Assembly: GCA_041920215.1 (NCBI GenBank)
Contig: JAYRSJ010000024.1
Location: 1-64,000 of the forward strand
From: JAYRSJ01 sp041920215
Lineage (GTDB): Bacteria > Pseudomonadota > Gammaproteobacteria > Burkholderiales > Burkholderiaceae_C
Length of the DNA: 64,000 bases
Reading direction: 5' to 3'
Under the pieces are notes generated by a model, which saw only the letters and a program-made list of their open reading frames with translations, had not been told where the DNA came from and searched no databases. Positions 19,759 through 27,900 of the stretch are shown here, piece by piece. Position numbers and translations under genes: made by a program. Positions within the stretch are counted from its first letter, which is position 1, and every line of letters begins with the position of its first letter.

Positions 19759-20582
19759 GGCCGCCGCAAGCCCGCGTGCTGCTGACCGGCGCCAGCGGCG
19801 GCATCGGGCGCGAGTCCGCGCGCGCGCTGCTGCGGGCCGGCGCCAGCCTGATGCTGGTGGGCCGCGATGCCGCTGGCCTGCAGGCCCAGGCGCGCGAGCT
19901 GGGCCAGGCGGAGCACGAGGCAGAGGCGGACTCGCGCATCGCGGTCTGCGTGGCCGACCTCGGCGTCGACGCGGACCTGCAGCGCCTGGCCACGCATGCG
20001 GCCGACTGGGGGGCCAATGTGCTGGTGCATGGCGCCGGGCTGCCGGCCTTCGGCCGCCTGCAGGCCCTGCCGGCGGCCGAGCTGCGCGCGCTGCTCAACA
20101 CCAATCTGCTGGCGCCCATGCTGCTGACCCAGGCCCTGCTGCCGCATCTGCTGAGCCTGCCCAGCGCCCAGATCATCTGCCTGGGCTCGGCCCTGGGCCG
20201 CATCGGCCTGCCGGGCTTTGCCGCCTACAGCGCCAGCAAGTTCGGCCTGCGCGGCTTTGCCGAGGCGCTGCGCCGCGAGCTGGCGGGCAGCCCGGTCAGG
20301 GTGCAGTACCTGGGGCCGCGCAGCACCCGCACCGATTTCAACAATGCCGCGGTGCAGGCCTACAACAGGGCCACCGGCACCGCGATGGACAGCCCGGCGC
20401 GCGTGGCCCAGGCCCTGGTCGCGCTGCTGCAGAGCGAGCGGCCGGAGCTGTTCCTGGGCTTTCCGGAGGCGCTGGCCGTGCGCCTCAACGGCCTGGTCGG
20501 CCCCTGGCTGGACCGTGCCTTCAGCAAGCACCGGCTCAGCCTGCCGCCGCTGCCCGCCAGCCCGGCATCGCTGCACCGCTGA
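19755..20582 (+). CDS. Short-chain dehydrogenase/reductase
   Basis: 275-residue SDR. The cofactor motif TGASGGIGRESARALL is at residues 10-25, the structural Asn region appears as VLVHGAG in place of NNAG, and the active site is YSASKFGLRGF with Tyr and Lys four residues apart. The chain ends in a hydrophobic segment RLNGLVGPWLDRAFSKH that could touch the membrane, as in classical fatty-acyl SDRs such as DltE-like proteins. The ATG overlaps the preceding stop; the longer upstream frame is antiregister to the diiron gene. It probably reduces or oxidises the acyl-derived product of the operon. Confidence 0.85.
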   Translation: MRPPQARVLLTGASGGIGRESARALLRAGASLMLVGRDAAGLQAQARELGQAEHEAEADSRIAVCVADLGVDADLQRLATHAADWGANVLVHGAGLPAFGRLQALPAAELRALLNTNLLAPMLLTQALLPHLLSLPSAQIICLGSALGRIGLPGFAAYSASKFGLRGFAEALRRELAGSPVRVQYLGPRSTRTDFNNAAVQAYNRATGTAMDSPARVAQALVALLQSERPELFLGFPEALAVRLNGLVGPWLDRAFSKHRLSLPPLPASPASLHR

Positions 20583-20618
20583 CTCTCCCAAAAACTCAAG
20601 CACCGAGACCCTACGACC

Positions 20619-21263
20619 ATGGACAAACTGAGCTTCACCGCCGCCGTCTTCGCACTGAGCGCGCTTTTCACCGCCCTGCCCGCACGCGCCGCCGCGCTGG
20701 AGGACGGGCTCACCGAGATCCAGCATGACTGGGAGGTGATCCGCTACCAGACCCCGGCTGCCGAGCGCGAGAAGCGCTTCGAGGCGCTGGCCGCCAAGGC
20801 CCACAAGCTCAGCTAGAGCCAGGCCGGCCGCAGCGAGCCGCTGATCTGGGAGGGCATCGTCGTCAGCTCCTGGGCCGGCGAGAAGGGCGGCCTGGGCGCG
20901 CTGGGTCTGGTCAAGCAGGCCAAGGCCCTGTACGAGGCCGCGATCAAGATCGACGGCACGGCCCTCGACGGCTCGGCCTACAACAGCCTGGGCGTGCTGT
21001 ACTACAAGGTGCCGGGCTGGCCGCTGGGCTTTGGCGACAAGGACAAGGCCCGCGAACTGCTGCTGAAGGCGCTGGCCCTCAACCCCAAGGGCATAGACCC
21101 CAACTTCTTCTACGGCGAGTACCTGCTGGAGACCCGCCAGCCCGCCGAGGCGGTGAGCTATCTGGAGCGGGCCCTGCAGGCCCCGGCGCGCGCCGGCCGC
21201 CAGATCGCCGACACCGGCCGCCGCGAGGAAGCCCGCCAGCTGCTGGAGCAGGCGCGGCGCTGA
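20619..21263 (+). pseudogene. TPR-repeat exported protein interrupted by an in-frame TAG
   Basis: Signal peptide MDKLSFTAAVFALSALFTAL ends at about residue 24 (ARA-A). The reading frame is stopped by TAG at 20814-20816 after 65 codons, then continues in the same frame, without any shift, to the TGA ending at 21263. The part after the stop holds clear tetratricopeptide sequence (AYNSLGVLYYKVPGWPLGFGDKDKARELL), so the intact protein would be about 214 residues. A CAG-to-TAG change fits the neighbouring codons. Last gene of the operon, 36 bp after the SDR. A sequencing error or stop suppression are the alternatives to true inactivation. Confidence 0.8.
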
Positions 21264-21284
21264 AGCCTCGGCGTCAGCCGCGGC

Positions 21285-22160
21285 TCAGCCCGGCCGGGCC
21301 AGCCGCGCCACCAGACCGCCGCCAGCGTCGCGCAGCCGGTACTGCAGACCCAGCCCATGCAGGTCCGCGATGCGGCGTGCGATCGACACCCCCAGGCCGC
21401 TGCCGATCTCGTTCTGGCCGGCCGGGCGGTAGAAGCGTTCGCCCAGCCGCTGCAGCTGCTCGGCCGGCAGCGCCTCGCCCTCGATCTCGTTCTCGACCCG
21501 CAGCTCGTCCACGCCCAGGACCAGGCTCACCGTGCCGCCCGCCGGGCCGTAGCGCAGGGCGTTGTCCAGCAGATTGCGCAGCAGCACCGCCAGCAGCTCG
21601 GGGTCGCCCTGCAGCGGCAGCGGCGCGCGGCCGGCCGGCGGCCATTCGACGGCCAGCTCGGCCCGGCGGCGCTCGGCCAGCGGCAGCACTTCGCCGACCA
21701 CCTGCGCCACCAGCGGCCGCCAGACGATGGGCTGCAGCTGCTCGCTGCGCAGCGCGCCGGGGCCGGCATCCAGCCGGGCCAGGGCCAGCATCTGGGTCAC
21801 CAGACGGTCCATGCGGTCCAGGCCCGCGCCCAGGCGCTGCTCGGCCTGCGCGCGCGCGCCGGCATCGGTCGCGCCGCGCATCACCTCCCACTGCGCGCGC
21901 AGCACCGCCAGCGGTGTGCGCAGCTCATGGGCCGCATCGGCGGTGAAGCGCCGCTCGCGCTGCACCATGCCGTCGATGCGCGCCAGCAGTCCGTTCATCG
22001 CGGCCAGCAAGGGCTGCAGCTCCTGTGGGGCGCGGCGCTCGGCCAGCGGCTGCAGCGCCTCCGGCCCACGGTCCTGCAGTTCCTGGCGCAGCGCATCCAG
22101 CGGCCGCAGCGCCTGGCGCACCGCCCAGGCCATCACCAGCAGCAGCAGCGGCAGCACCAA
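21285..22160 (-). pseudogene. Sensor histidine kinase remnant (QseC-like), N-terminus deleted
   Basis: 291 residues from the first in-frame ATG. They begin inside the second membrane helix and go on to a HAMP-like linker (ALRPLDALRQEL), the phospho-His box FTADAAHELRTPLA, the N box NLLDNALRYGP and the late GSGLGVSIARRIADLHG. The expected DxGxG reads ENEIEGE, so nucleotide binding may be weak. The periplasmic sensor and first membrane helix are absent. Upstream of the ATG the frame reads back into the truncated response regulator, showing a deletion that joined the two genes near 22200-22215. Normal QseC-like kinases are about 440-470 residues. Confidence 0.8.
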
Positions 22161-22186
22161 CAGCCAGGGCGCCAGCTGGCTGCTGG

Positions 22187-22435
22187 TCAGGCTGAAGACC
22201 AGCTCATCAGGGCCGGCAAGACCTGCCCCCGGCCGCGCCAGCGGCGCAGCCAGACGATGCCATCACCGCCGGGCAGACCCAGATCCAGCACCAGCGCGTC
22301 GTAGCTGGCCGCGCCGAGGGCGCGGTCGGCCTGCTGGCCGTCGCGGAACCAGTCCACCGCATGACCCTGCTGGCGCAGGCCCTGGCTGATCGCCTCGCCG
22401 AGCTGGAGATCATCTTCAAGGACAAGCAGGCGCAT
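22187..22435 (-). pseudogene. OmpR/QseB-type response regulator, truncated in the receiver domain
   Basis: 82 codons, beginning with a normal receiver: MRLLVLEDDLQLGEAI with acidic residues E7, D8 and D9, and phospho-acceptor D51 in LVLDLGLPGGDG. After VLPAL at residue 76 the frame changes to MSWSSA and stops. The conserved Thr/Ser, the Lys and the whole winged-helix output domain are missing. It overlaps the kinase remnant by the fused junction. The PmrA/QseB box at 16868-16884 is the kind of site the intact regulator would have bound. Confidence 0.8.
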
Positions 22436-22463
22436 GGGCGGATTATGCCGAGCGCAGCCGTGC

Positions 22464-24959
22464 TCAACGCTTGCGCGGCCCGCCGGGGCCGGTGCCCGGC
22501 CGCAGCCAGCGGCCGCGCTGGACGCCTCTGCCCTCGCCCGCCCCGGCCGCTGTGGCGCAGGCGCGCCGGTAGTCCTGCAGCGTCTTCTGCGCACGGCCCA
22601 GCAGGCTGTCGCTCGGGTAGGTGGGGCCGGACGCTGGCCCCGCCAGGGCGCCGAAGGACAGGCCGCTGAGCAGTTCCATGCCCTCGGCGGCCTGCTCGGC
22701 CGTGTAGATGTGGAAACGCCCGGCCGCCACCGCCGCCACCACCGCGGGCGCCAGCATCAGGTGGCGACGGTTGCGCGCCGGGATCAGCACGCCCTGGCTG
22801 CCATCCAGACCCAGACGCTCGCAGCTCTTGAACCAGCCCTCGATCTTCTCGTTGATGCCGCCCACCGGCAGCACCTCGCCATGCTGGTTGAGCGCCCCGG
22901 TGACCGCGATGCCCTGGCGCAGCGGCACGCCGGACAGGGCCGACAGCAGGGCATAGAACTCGGCGCAGGAGGCGGAATCGCCCTCGACGCCGTTGTACTC
23001 CTGCTCGAACACGACCGCCGCATTGAGGGCCAGCGGCGCGATATGGGCGAACAGGGCCGTTAGATAGCTGTGCAAGATCAGCACGCCCTTGTCGTGGATG
23101 GGCCCCGACATCTCGACCTCACGCTCGATATTGAGCAGGCCCTCGTCGCCGGCATGGGTGGAAGCGGTGACCCGCACCGGGAAGCCGAACTGGTAGTCGC
23201 CCAGATCGATCACCGTCAGGCCGTTGACCTGGCCGGCCCGGCTGCCGCTGACCGCCAGCAGGCGTTCGCCGTCGCTGATCGACTCCTGCAGGCGCTGCTC
23301 GGGATAGTCGTGGCGATGCATCCGCGCCTGCAGCGCCTGCTGCAGATGGGCCGGCTCGACCCGGCCCGCGCCCTGGGCGCGCGCCATCGCCGCGGCCTCC
23401 ATCAGCAGGGCCTCGCTGCGGCCGAACAGCGCGCTCTGGCGCCGCTGGTCCTCGGCCTCGCGGTGGCTGTGCTCGATCAGGGCCGCCACCGCGGCCGCGC
23501 TGAAATGCGGCAGGCCCAGGCGGCTGCAGGTATGGGCGACGAAGATCGCGGTGGCGCGGTGGCTGTCGGCGCTGGCGATGAAGCTCTCGGCAAAGTCGAC
23601 CTTGCAGCGGAAGCGGCGCGCGAACTCGGGGTCGCCCTCCTGCACCAGGTAGTAATCCTGCACCGAGGCGATCAGCACGATCTTGACGTCCACATCGACC
23701 GGCTCGGGCTGCAGCGAGACCGCGGCGATCGGCGCATAGAGCATGCCGGGCTCCTCGATCTGCAGCCGGCCGCTGCGCAGGAAGCGGCGCAGCTTCTCCC
23801 AGACCTGCTCGTCGCCGAGCAGATCGCGCAGATGCAGCAGCAGGAAGCCGCCATGGGCGCGCAGCAGGCTGCCGGCGCGGATGCGCGAGAAGTCGGTGAC
23901 CAGCACATCGTCCTCGCTCTGGTACTCGACGCTGCCGAACAGATTGCGGAACAGCGGGTTGTCGTCGCAGATCACCGGGGCGCCGCTGCGGCCGTGGTTG
24001 TCGACCAGCAGATTGACGCGCAGCCGCGCCATCAGCTCGTCCAGCGCCTCGGCGCGGCTCAGCTCCAGCTGGGCCTCCTCGCTCTCGTCGCCGGGCTGGA
24101 ACAGCACCAGGCGGTCCAGCACATGCTGCTGCAGCTGCTCCAGATAGCGGCTGAGCTTGACCCAGTCCTTGATCTGCTTGCGCAGCGGCTTGCGCAGCTC
24201 CTGCAGCAGCTGCTCCAGCAGGGGCTTGACCATTTGGCGGCGCAGGGCCTGCAGGCGCTCGTTCATCTGGCGCTCGCGCTCGCGCGAGCCCGCCAGAAAG
24301 CGGCTGATCTCGGCCCGCAAGGCGTCCTCCGCCAGGTCGTAGGCGGCGCGCTGGGCCGGGCTCAGCGTCAGCGCCTTGCCGGCAGTCAGCGGCTCGCCCT
24401 GCTCGTCGCGCTGGGTGAAGACCAGACGCCCCTGGTCGCGCAGCAGGCCGAAGTTGCGCGCCTCGGCAAAGCTCGTCAGCTGCGCATAGGCGCTGTCCTC
24501 CTCGGCCTTGAGACCGGCACTGAGGCGTTCGCGCTCGGCCTTCACATCGGAGGCCGTCAGCCGCTTCGGAATCTCCAGCTGCAGGGTCTTGACCAGCTCC
24601 TCCATCAGCTGACGCAGCAGCCGGCCCTCGCCAGCCGGCAGGCGTAGCGCCAGCGGATGCTCGGGCTCCTCGAAATTGTGCAGATAGCAAAGATCGGGCG
24701 GCACCGGGCGCCGTGCCGCCTCTTCGTTCATCATCTGGCGCAGCAGGCTGCTGCGGCCGCTGCCCACCTCGCCGAGCACGAAGAGGTGGTAGTCGGGCTG
24801 GTCCATCTGCAGGCCGAAGCGGGCCGCCTCGGCGGCGCGGCTCTGGCCTATCCAGGGCAGGGCCTGGTCGAGCAGCTCGGCGGTGTCGCTGCGCAGACCC
24901 AGGCTGTCGGGATCGACCCGCAGGCGCAGCGCGTCCGGGCTCAGGGATTCAAGACTCAT
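22464..24959 (-). CDS. Lon-like ATP-dependent protease (LonB/YcbZ type)
   Basis: 831-residue Lon-family protease of the kind carrying an atypical AAA module and a C-terminal S16 domain. Near the N terminus the P-loop is GEVGSGRSSLL, in which the usual Lys is Arg (SGRS), as in many YcbZ-like members. A helical insertion lies at about 170-270. The proteolytic dyad is Ser662 in EGDSASC and Lys705 in INEKIEGW, 43 residues apart, exactly the Lon spacing. The ATG at 24959 begins the conserved MSLESLSPDALRLRVDP; 41 further codons upstream are non-homologous. The C terminus past about 780 is Gly/Arg-rich. Substrates unknown. It is divergent from the ExoD-like gene, 134 bp away. Confidence 0.88.
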   Translation of the reverse strand: MSLESLSPDALRLRVDPDSLGLRSDTAELLDQALPWIGQSRAAEAARFGLQMDQPDYHLFVLGEVGSGRSSLLRQMMNEEAARRPVPPDLCYLHNFEEPEHPLALRLPAGEGRLLRQLMEELVKTLQLEIPKRLTASDVKAERERLSAGLKAEEDSAYAQLTSFAEARNFGLLRDQGRLVFTQRDEQGEPLTAGKALTLSPAQRAAYDLAEDALRAEISRFLAGSRERERQMNERLQALRRQMVKPLLEQLLQELRKPLRKQIKDWVKLSRYLEQLQQHVLDRLVLFQPGDESEEAQLELSRAEALDELMARLRVNLLVDNHGRSGAPVICDDNPLFRNLFGSVEYQSEDDVLVTDFSRIRAGSLLRAHGGFLLLHLRDLLGDEQVWEKLRRFLRSGRLQIEEPGMLYAPIAAVSLQPEPVDVDVKIVLIASVQDYYLVQEGDPEFARRFRCKVDFAESFIASADSHRATAIFVAHTCSRLGLPHFSAAAVAALIEHSHREAEDQRRQSALFGRSEALLMEAAAMARAQGAGRVEPAHLQQALQARMHRHDYPEQRLQESISDGERLLAVSGSRAGQVNGLTVIDLGDYQFGFPVRVTASTHAGDEGLLNIEREVEMSGPIHDKGVLILHSYLTALFAHIAPLALNAAVVFEQEYNGVEGDSASCAEFYALLSALSGVPLRQGIAVTGALNQHGEVLPVGGINEKIEGWFKSCERLGLDGSQGVLIPARNRRHLMLAPAVVAAVAAGRFHIYTAEQAAEGMELLSGLSFGALAGPASGPTYPSDSLLGRAQKTLQDYRRACATAAGAGEGRGVQRGRWLRPGTGPGGPRKR

Positions 24960-25093
24960 GGCTGGCAAGGCATTGGGATGAGGGCGCCGGGGGCATTGTG
25001 CGCCAGCCCGGCCGCGGCGCCGCGCCAGCGGCGGCGCTACAGTGCGGCCATGCACGATCGCCGTCCCAGCCCATCCCGCCAAGCCTGTCCTGA

Positions 25094-25699
25094 ATGAGCC
25101 ACGCCCGCCTGTCCACCGTGCTGGCCGCCCTGGCCGATGACTGCGCCCCCGAGCGCGTCTCGGTGGCCGATCTGCTGGTCGCCCTGGGCGACCGCGCGCT
25201 CGGCGCGCTGCTGTTCGTCTTCGCCTTTCCGAACGTGCTGCCGATGCCGCCGGGGGCCTCGGCGGTGTTCGGCGCGCCGCTGGTCTTTCTGGCCGCGCAG
25301 CTGGCGCTGGGCATGCGGCCCTGGCTGCCGGCCCTGATCCAGCGCCGCTCGATGGCCAAGCGCGATTTCGCCGCCCTGGTCTGGCGCGTCAATCCCTGGC
25401 TGATCCGGGCCGAACGCCTGCTCAGGCCGCGCTTCAGCGCCTTCGCCCATCCACCGATGGAGTACCTGATCGGTGCAATCTGCCTGCTGCTGGCCCTGAT
25501 CGTGCTGCTGCCGATTCCGTTGGGCAATATGCTGCCGGCCCTGGCGATCTGCCTGCTGGGCCTGGCAGTGCTGAGCCGCGACGGCATCTGCGCGCTGCTG
25601 GGCCTGCTGGCCGCAGCGGCGGCACTGGCCCTGGTCTCGGGCGTGGTCTGGGCCATGCTGCAGACCGCGCTGTATTTCTTCAAGCATCTGCTCGGATGA
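25094..25699 (+). CDS. ExoD-like exopolysaccharide synthesis membrane protein
   Basis: 201-residue inner-membrane protein of the ExoD family, named for an exopolysaccharide and alkaline-tolerance locus of Sinorhizobium. Characteristic sequences are VSVADLLVALGDRALGALLFVFAFPNVLP-type text (residues 22-50), PGASAVFGAPLVFLAAQL, and a pair of C-terminal helices (IGAICLLLALIVLLPIP and the following stretch). Biochemical function is not known for the family. It overlaps the next small membrane gene by 4 bp (ATGA). Confidence 0.8.
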   Translation: MSHARLSTVLAALADDCAPERVSVADLLVALGDRALGALLFVFAFPNVLPMPPGASAVFGAPLVFLAAQLALGMRPWLPALIQRRSMAKRDFAALVWRVNPWLIRAERLLRPRFSAFAHPPMEYLIGAICLLLALIVLLPIPLGNMLPALAICLLGLAVLSRDGICALLGLLAAAAALALVSGVVWAMLQTALYFFKHLLG

Positions 25700-25986
25700 A
25701 GCCGGCCCTCACGGCCTTGCAGACGCTGTGGCGCGGCCGCCTCGCGCCGGCCCGGCTGCTGTGGCCCTGGATGCTCGGTGCCGGCAGCCTGCTCAATCTG
25801 CTGGCCAGCTTTGCCGCACTGATCGCCGCGGCGCAAGACCTGGCCCCGGCTTGGGTGCTGGGTCTGCACCTGGCACCGCTGCCGCTGAACCTGCTGCTCT
25901 ACCGCGCCTTGTGGCGGGCGCCGGGCCTGCAGCGCTGGCAGCTGGGCCTGGGCACGCTGTGGCTGCTGGCGATGCTGGTCATTTGA
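25696..25986 (+). CDS. Small hydrophobic membrane protein
   Basis: 96 residues with about three hydrophobic stretches (roughly 21-45, 51-70 and 80-96), ending directly in a membrane segment. I do not recognise a family. The start overlaps the ExoD-like stop (ATGA), so the two are probably co-translated; it may be a subunit or a simple passenger. It is convergent with the DMT permease gene, 9 bp away. Confidence 0.6.
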   Translation: MKPALTALQTLWRGRLAPARLLWPWMLGAGSLLNLLASFAALIAAAQDLAPAWVLGLHLAPLPLNLLLYRALWRAPGLQRWQLGLGTLWLLAMLVI

Positions 25987-25995
25987 GCTGCCGCC

Positions 25996-26868
25996 TCAGC
26001 GCCCAGCGCTGAGCTGCAGCGTCAGCACGCTGGCCAGCACGGTCAGCATGCCCAGCAGGGCGGTGAGGCCCAGCGCCTGCCCCAGCAGGGCCCAGCCCAG
26101 CAGCACCGCAGTCAGCGGGCTCAGCAGGCCCAGCGAGGACAGGGCCACCGGCGTCAGCCGCCGCTGGCCGCGGAACCACAGGCCGTAGGCCAGCACCGCG
26201 CCCACCAGGCTCAGCCAGGCATAGCCCAGCCATTGCAGCGGCGCCGGCATCACCCAGGCCGGATCGGCCAGCGCCGCCAGCGGCGCCAGCATCAGGCCGC
26301 CCAGCAGCAGCTGCCAGCCGGTGAAGGGCAGCAGGGGCAGGGTCAGCTGCCAGCGCCGCGTCAGAAAGGTGCCCAGCGCCATCGACGCCGCGCCGGCCAG
26401 CGCCGCCCCAACGCCCAGCGGATCCCAGGCCGCGCCCGGCGCCAGCAGCAGCACCGCCATGCCCACCACCCCCGCCACGGCCGCCAGCAGGGCCAGCGGC
26501 AGGGGCCGGCGCCCGTCGACCTGCCAGGCCAGGCCCATCACCAGCAGCGGCTGTATCGCCCCCAGCACCGCAGCCGGTCCGCCCGGCAGGCGGTAGGCGG
26601 CAACGAACAGCAAGGCCTGGAAGGCCCCGATATTCAGCGCCGCCAGCAGGCCCAGCCGCCACCAGTCGGCCCGGCGCGGCCAGGCAGGTGCCAGCGCCAG
26701 CAGGATCAGGCCGGCCGGCAGCACCCGCAGCAAGGCGGCGGTGAAGGGCCGGCCGGGCGGCAGCCATTCGCTGGTGACGATATAGGTCGTGCCCCAGATC
26801 ACCGGCGCCAGCGCGGTGAGCAGCGCATCGCGCCAGGGCAGCTGAAGGCTGGAAAGAGACTTGTCCAT
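25996..26868 (-). CDS. EamA/DMT-family permease
   Basis: 290-residue drug/metabolite transporter with ten predicted helices in two EamA repeats. The first opens with ALAPVIWGTTYIVTSEWLPP, the typical family start; the second begins near residue 150. It is divergent from a MarR gene, and one of two MarR-type dyads starts 2 bp upstream of its ATG, so the regulator very probably represses it. Substrate unknown; family members export amino acids, metabolites or xenobiotics. Confidence 0.87.
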   Translation of the reverse strand: MDKSLSSLQLPWRDALLTALAPVIWGTTYIVTSEWLPPGRPFTAALLRVLPAGLILLALAPAWPRRADWWRLGLLAALNIGAFQALLFVAAYRLPGGPAAVLGAIQPLLVMGLAWQVDGRRPLPLALLAAVAGVVGMAVLLLAPGAAWDPLGVGAALAGAASMALGTFLTRRWQLTLPLLPFTGWQLLLGGLMLAPLAALADPAWVMPAPLQWLGYAWLSLVGAVLAYGLWFRGQRRLTPVALSSLGLLSPLTAVLLGWALLGQALGLTALLGMLTVLASVLTLQLSAGR

Positions 26869-26869
26869 G

Positions 26870-26893
26870 ATTTATCTTCAATTCAAGATAAAT
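26870..26893. promoter_or_regulatory. MarR-type operator 1
   Basis: Inverted repeat ATTTATCTT (26870-26878), 6-bp spacer CAATTC, AAGATAAAT (26885-26893), perfect over 9-bp arms. It begins 2 bp upstream of the permease ATG. Operator 2 carries a near copy 39 bp to the right. Confidence 0.75.
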
Positions 26894-26908
26894 TGGAGTT
26901 TGTTGGCG

Positions 26909-26932
26909 ATTAATCTTGATGTCAAGATAAAT
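26909..26932. promoter_or_regulatory. MarR-type operator 2
   Basis: ATTAATCTT (26909-26917), 6-bp spacer GATGTC, AAGATAAAT (26924-26932), one arm mismatch. The core ATCTTGA-TG-TCAAGAT is a perfect dyad, stronger in the centre than operator 1. It lies 28 bp before the MarR ATG. Start-to-start distance of the two sites is 39 bp. Confidence 0.75.
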
Positions 26933-26959
26933 CACCCAAGCCCCCAGCCCCCAACAGCG

Positions 26960-27478
26960 ATGAAACACCCGCCCGACGCCGTCAGCCGCATCCTGGCCCA
27001 GTGGGCGCGCGAGCGCCCCGACCTGGATGCCAGCCCCATGGCCACGATAGGCCGCCTGAACCGCTGCAGTGCCCTGTTGCAGCGCCGCCTGGACCAGACC
27101 TTCAGCCGCTTCGGCCTGTGCAGCTGGGAGTTCGATGTGCTGGCCACGCTGCGGCGCGCCGGTGCGCCCTACTGCCTGGCGCCCACCGCGCTGTTCGCCA
27201 TGCTGATGGTCAGCTCGGGCACCATGACCCACAGGCTGCAGAGCCTGGAGGCCAGCGGCCTGGTCGAGCGCCTGGCCAATCCGGACGACGCACGCAGCAA
27301 GCTGGTGCAGCTGAGCGCCGCCGGCCTGGCCCTGGTGGAGCGTGCGCTGGAGGCCCATGTGCAGAACGAGACCCGCATCCTCGCCCCGCTCAGCGCTGCC
27401 GAGCTGCAGGCCCTGGACAAGGGGCTGATGGCCCTGCTGGCCGCGCTGGAACCCGCTGATGGAGAATCGCCAGCATGA
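26960..27478 (+). CDS. MarR-family regulator
   Basis: 172-residue winged-helix regulator. The HTH region around 65-105 includes APTALFAMLMVSSGTMTHRL followed by LEASGLVERLANPDDARSKL, the typical MarR wing with its Asp-Arg-Ser motif. The ATG at 26960 is used because the longer frame upstream runs through both operators. It is divergent from the DMT permease and bound by two matching dyads in between, so autoregulation and control of the permease are likely. Single-Cys sites (C40, C55, C74) exist, but no Cys-Cys motif. The stop overlaps the next gene (ATGA). Confidence 0.88.
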   Translation: MKHPPDAVSRILAQWARERPDLDASPMATIGRLNRCSALLQRRLDQTFSRFGLCSWEFDVLATLRRAGAPYCLAPTALFAMLMVSSGTMTHRLQSLEASGLVERLANPDDARSKLVQLSAAGLALVERALEAHVQNETRILAPLSAAELQALDKGLMALLAALEPADGESPA

Positions 27479-27873
27479 AGATCGCACTGTGGATCGTGGT
27501 CGGCCTGCTGGCGGCCTTGTGGAGCGGCAGCGCCTGGCTGCTGCACGGCTTGAGCGATTGGGCCGCCAGCGGTCTCAGCCAGGGCGATGCCGGCGCGCTG
27601 GGGCGCGCTGCCGCCGCCTGGCAGCCGCCCGGCTGGCTGGTGCTCTGGATAGACCCAGCCCTGATCAAGGCCTTGCAGGCCGGTCTGCTGTGGGCACTCG
27701 ATGCGACCCAGCAGGGCCTGCCGTGGCTGGGCTCGGCCCTGGCCTGGCTCAAGCCGCTGATCTGGACCCTGTGGGCCCTGGGCCTGGGTCTGCTGCTGGC
27801 CCTGGCCGGCCTGGGCCACTGGCTGCTGGGGCGACTGCTGACAGCGAACGCCACCTCGCCCGGCGCGGCCTGA
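27475..27873 (+). CDS. Hypothetical membrane protein
   Basis: 132 residues. An N-terminal hydrophobic segment (1-27), a Trp-rich middle (WQPPGWLVLWIDPALIKALQ) and a C-terminal helix around 93-120 suggest two or three membrane passes. Family not recognised; in other proteobacteria similar short proteins sit beside MarR genes, but I cannot name one. It is translationally coupled to marR by an ATGA overlap. Confidence 0.6.
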   Translation: MKIALWIVVGLLAALWSGSAWLLHGLSDWAASGLSQGDAGALGRAAAAWQPPGWLVLWIDPALIKALQAGLLWALDATQQGLPWLGSALAWLKPLIWTLWALGLGLLLALAGLGHWLLGRLLTANATSPGAA

Positions 27874-27900
27874 ACCGGGTGACAAAGGCCGGCAACCGGC

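Noticed and set aside
27888..27900. Small hairpin GCCGG-CAA-CCGGC after the 27475 gene
   Set aside because: The 5-bp stem lacks a T-run on either strand beyond CTTT, so I do not call a terminator.
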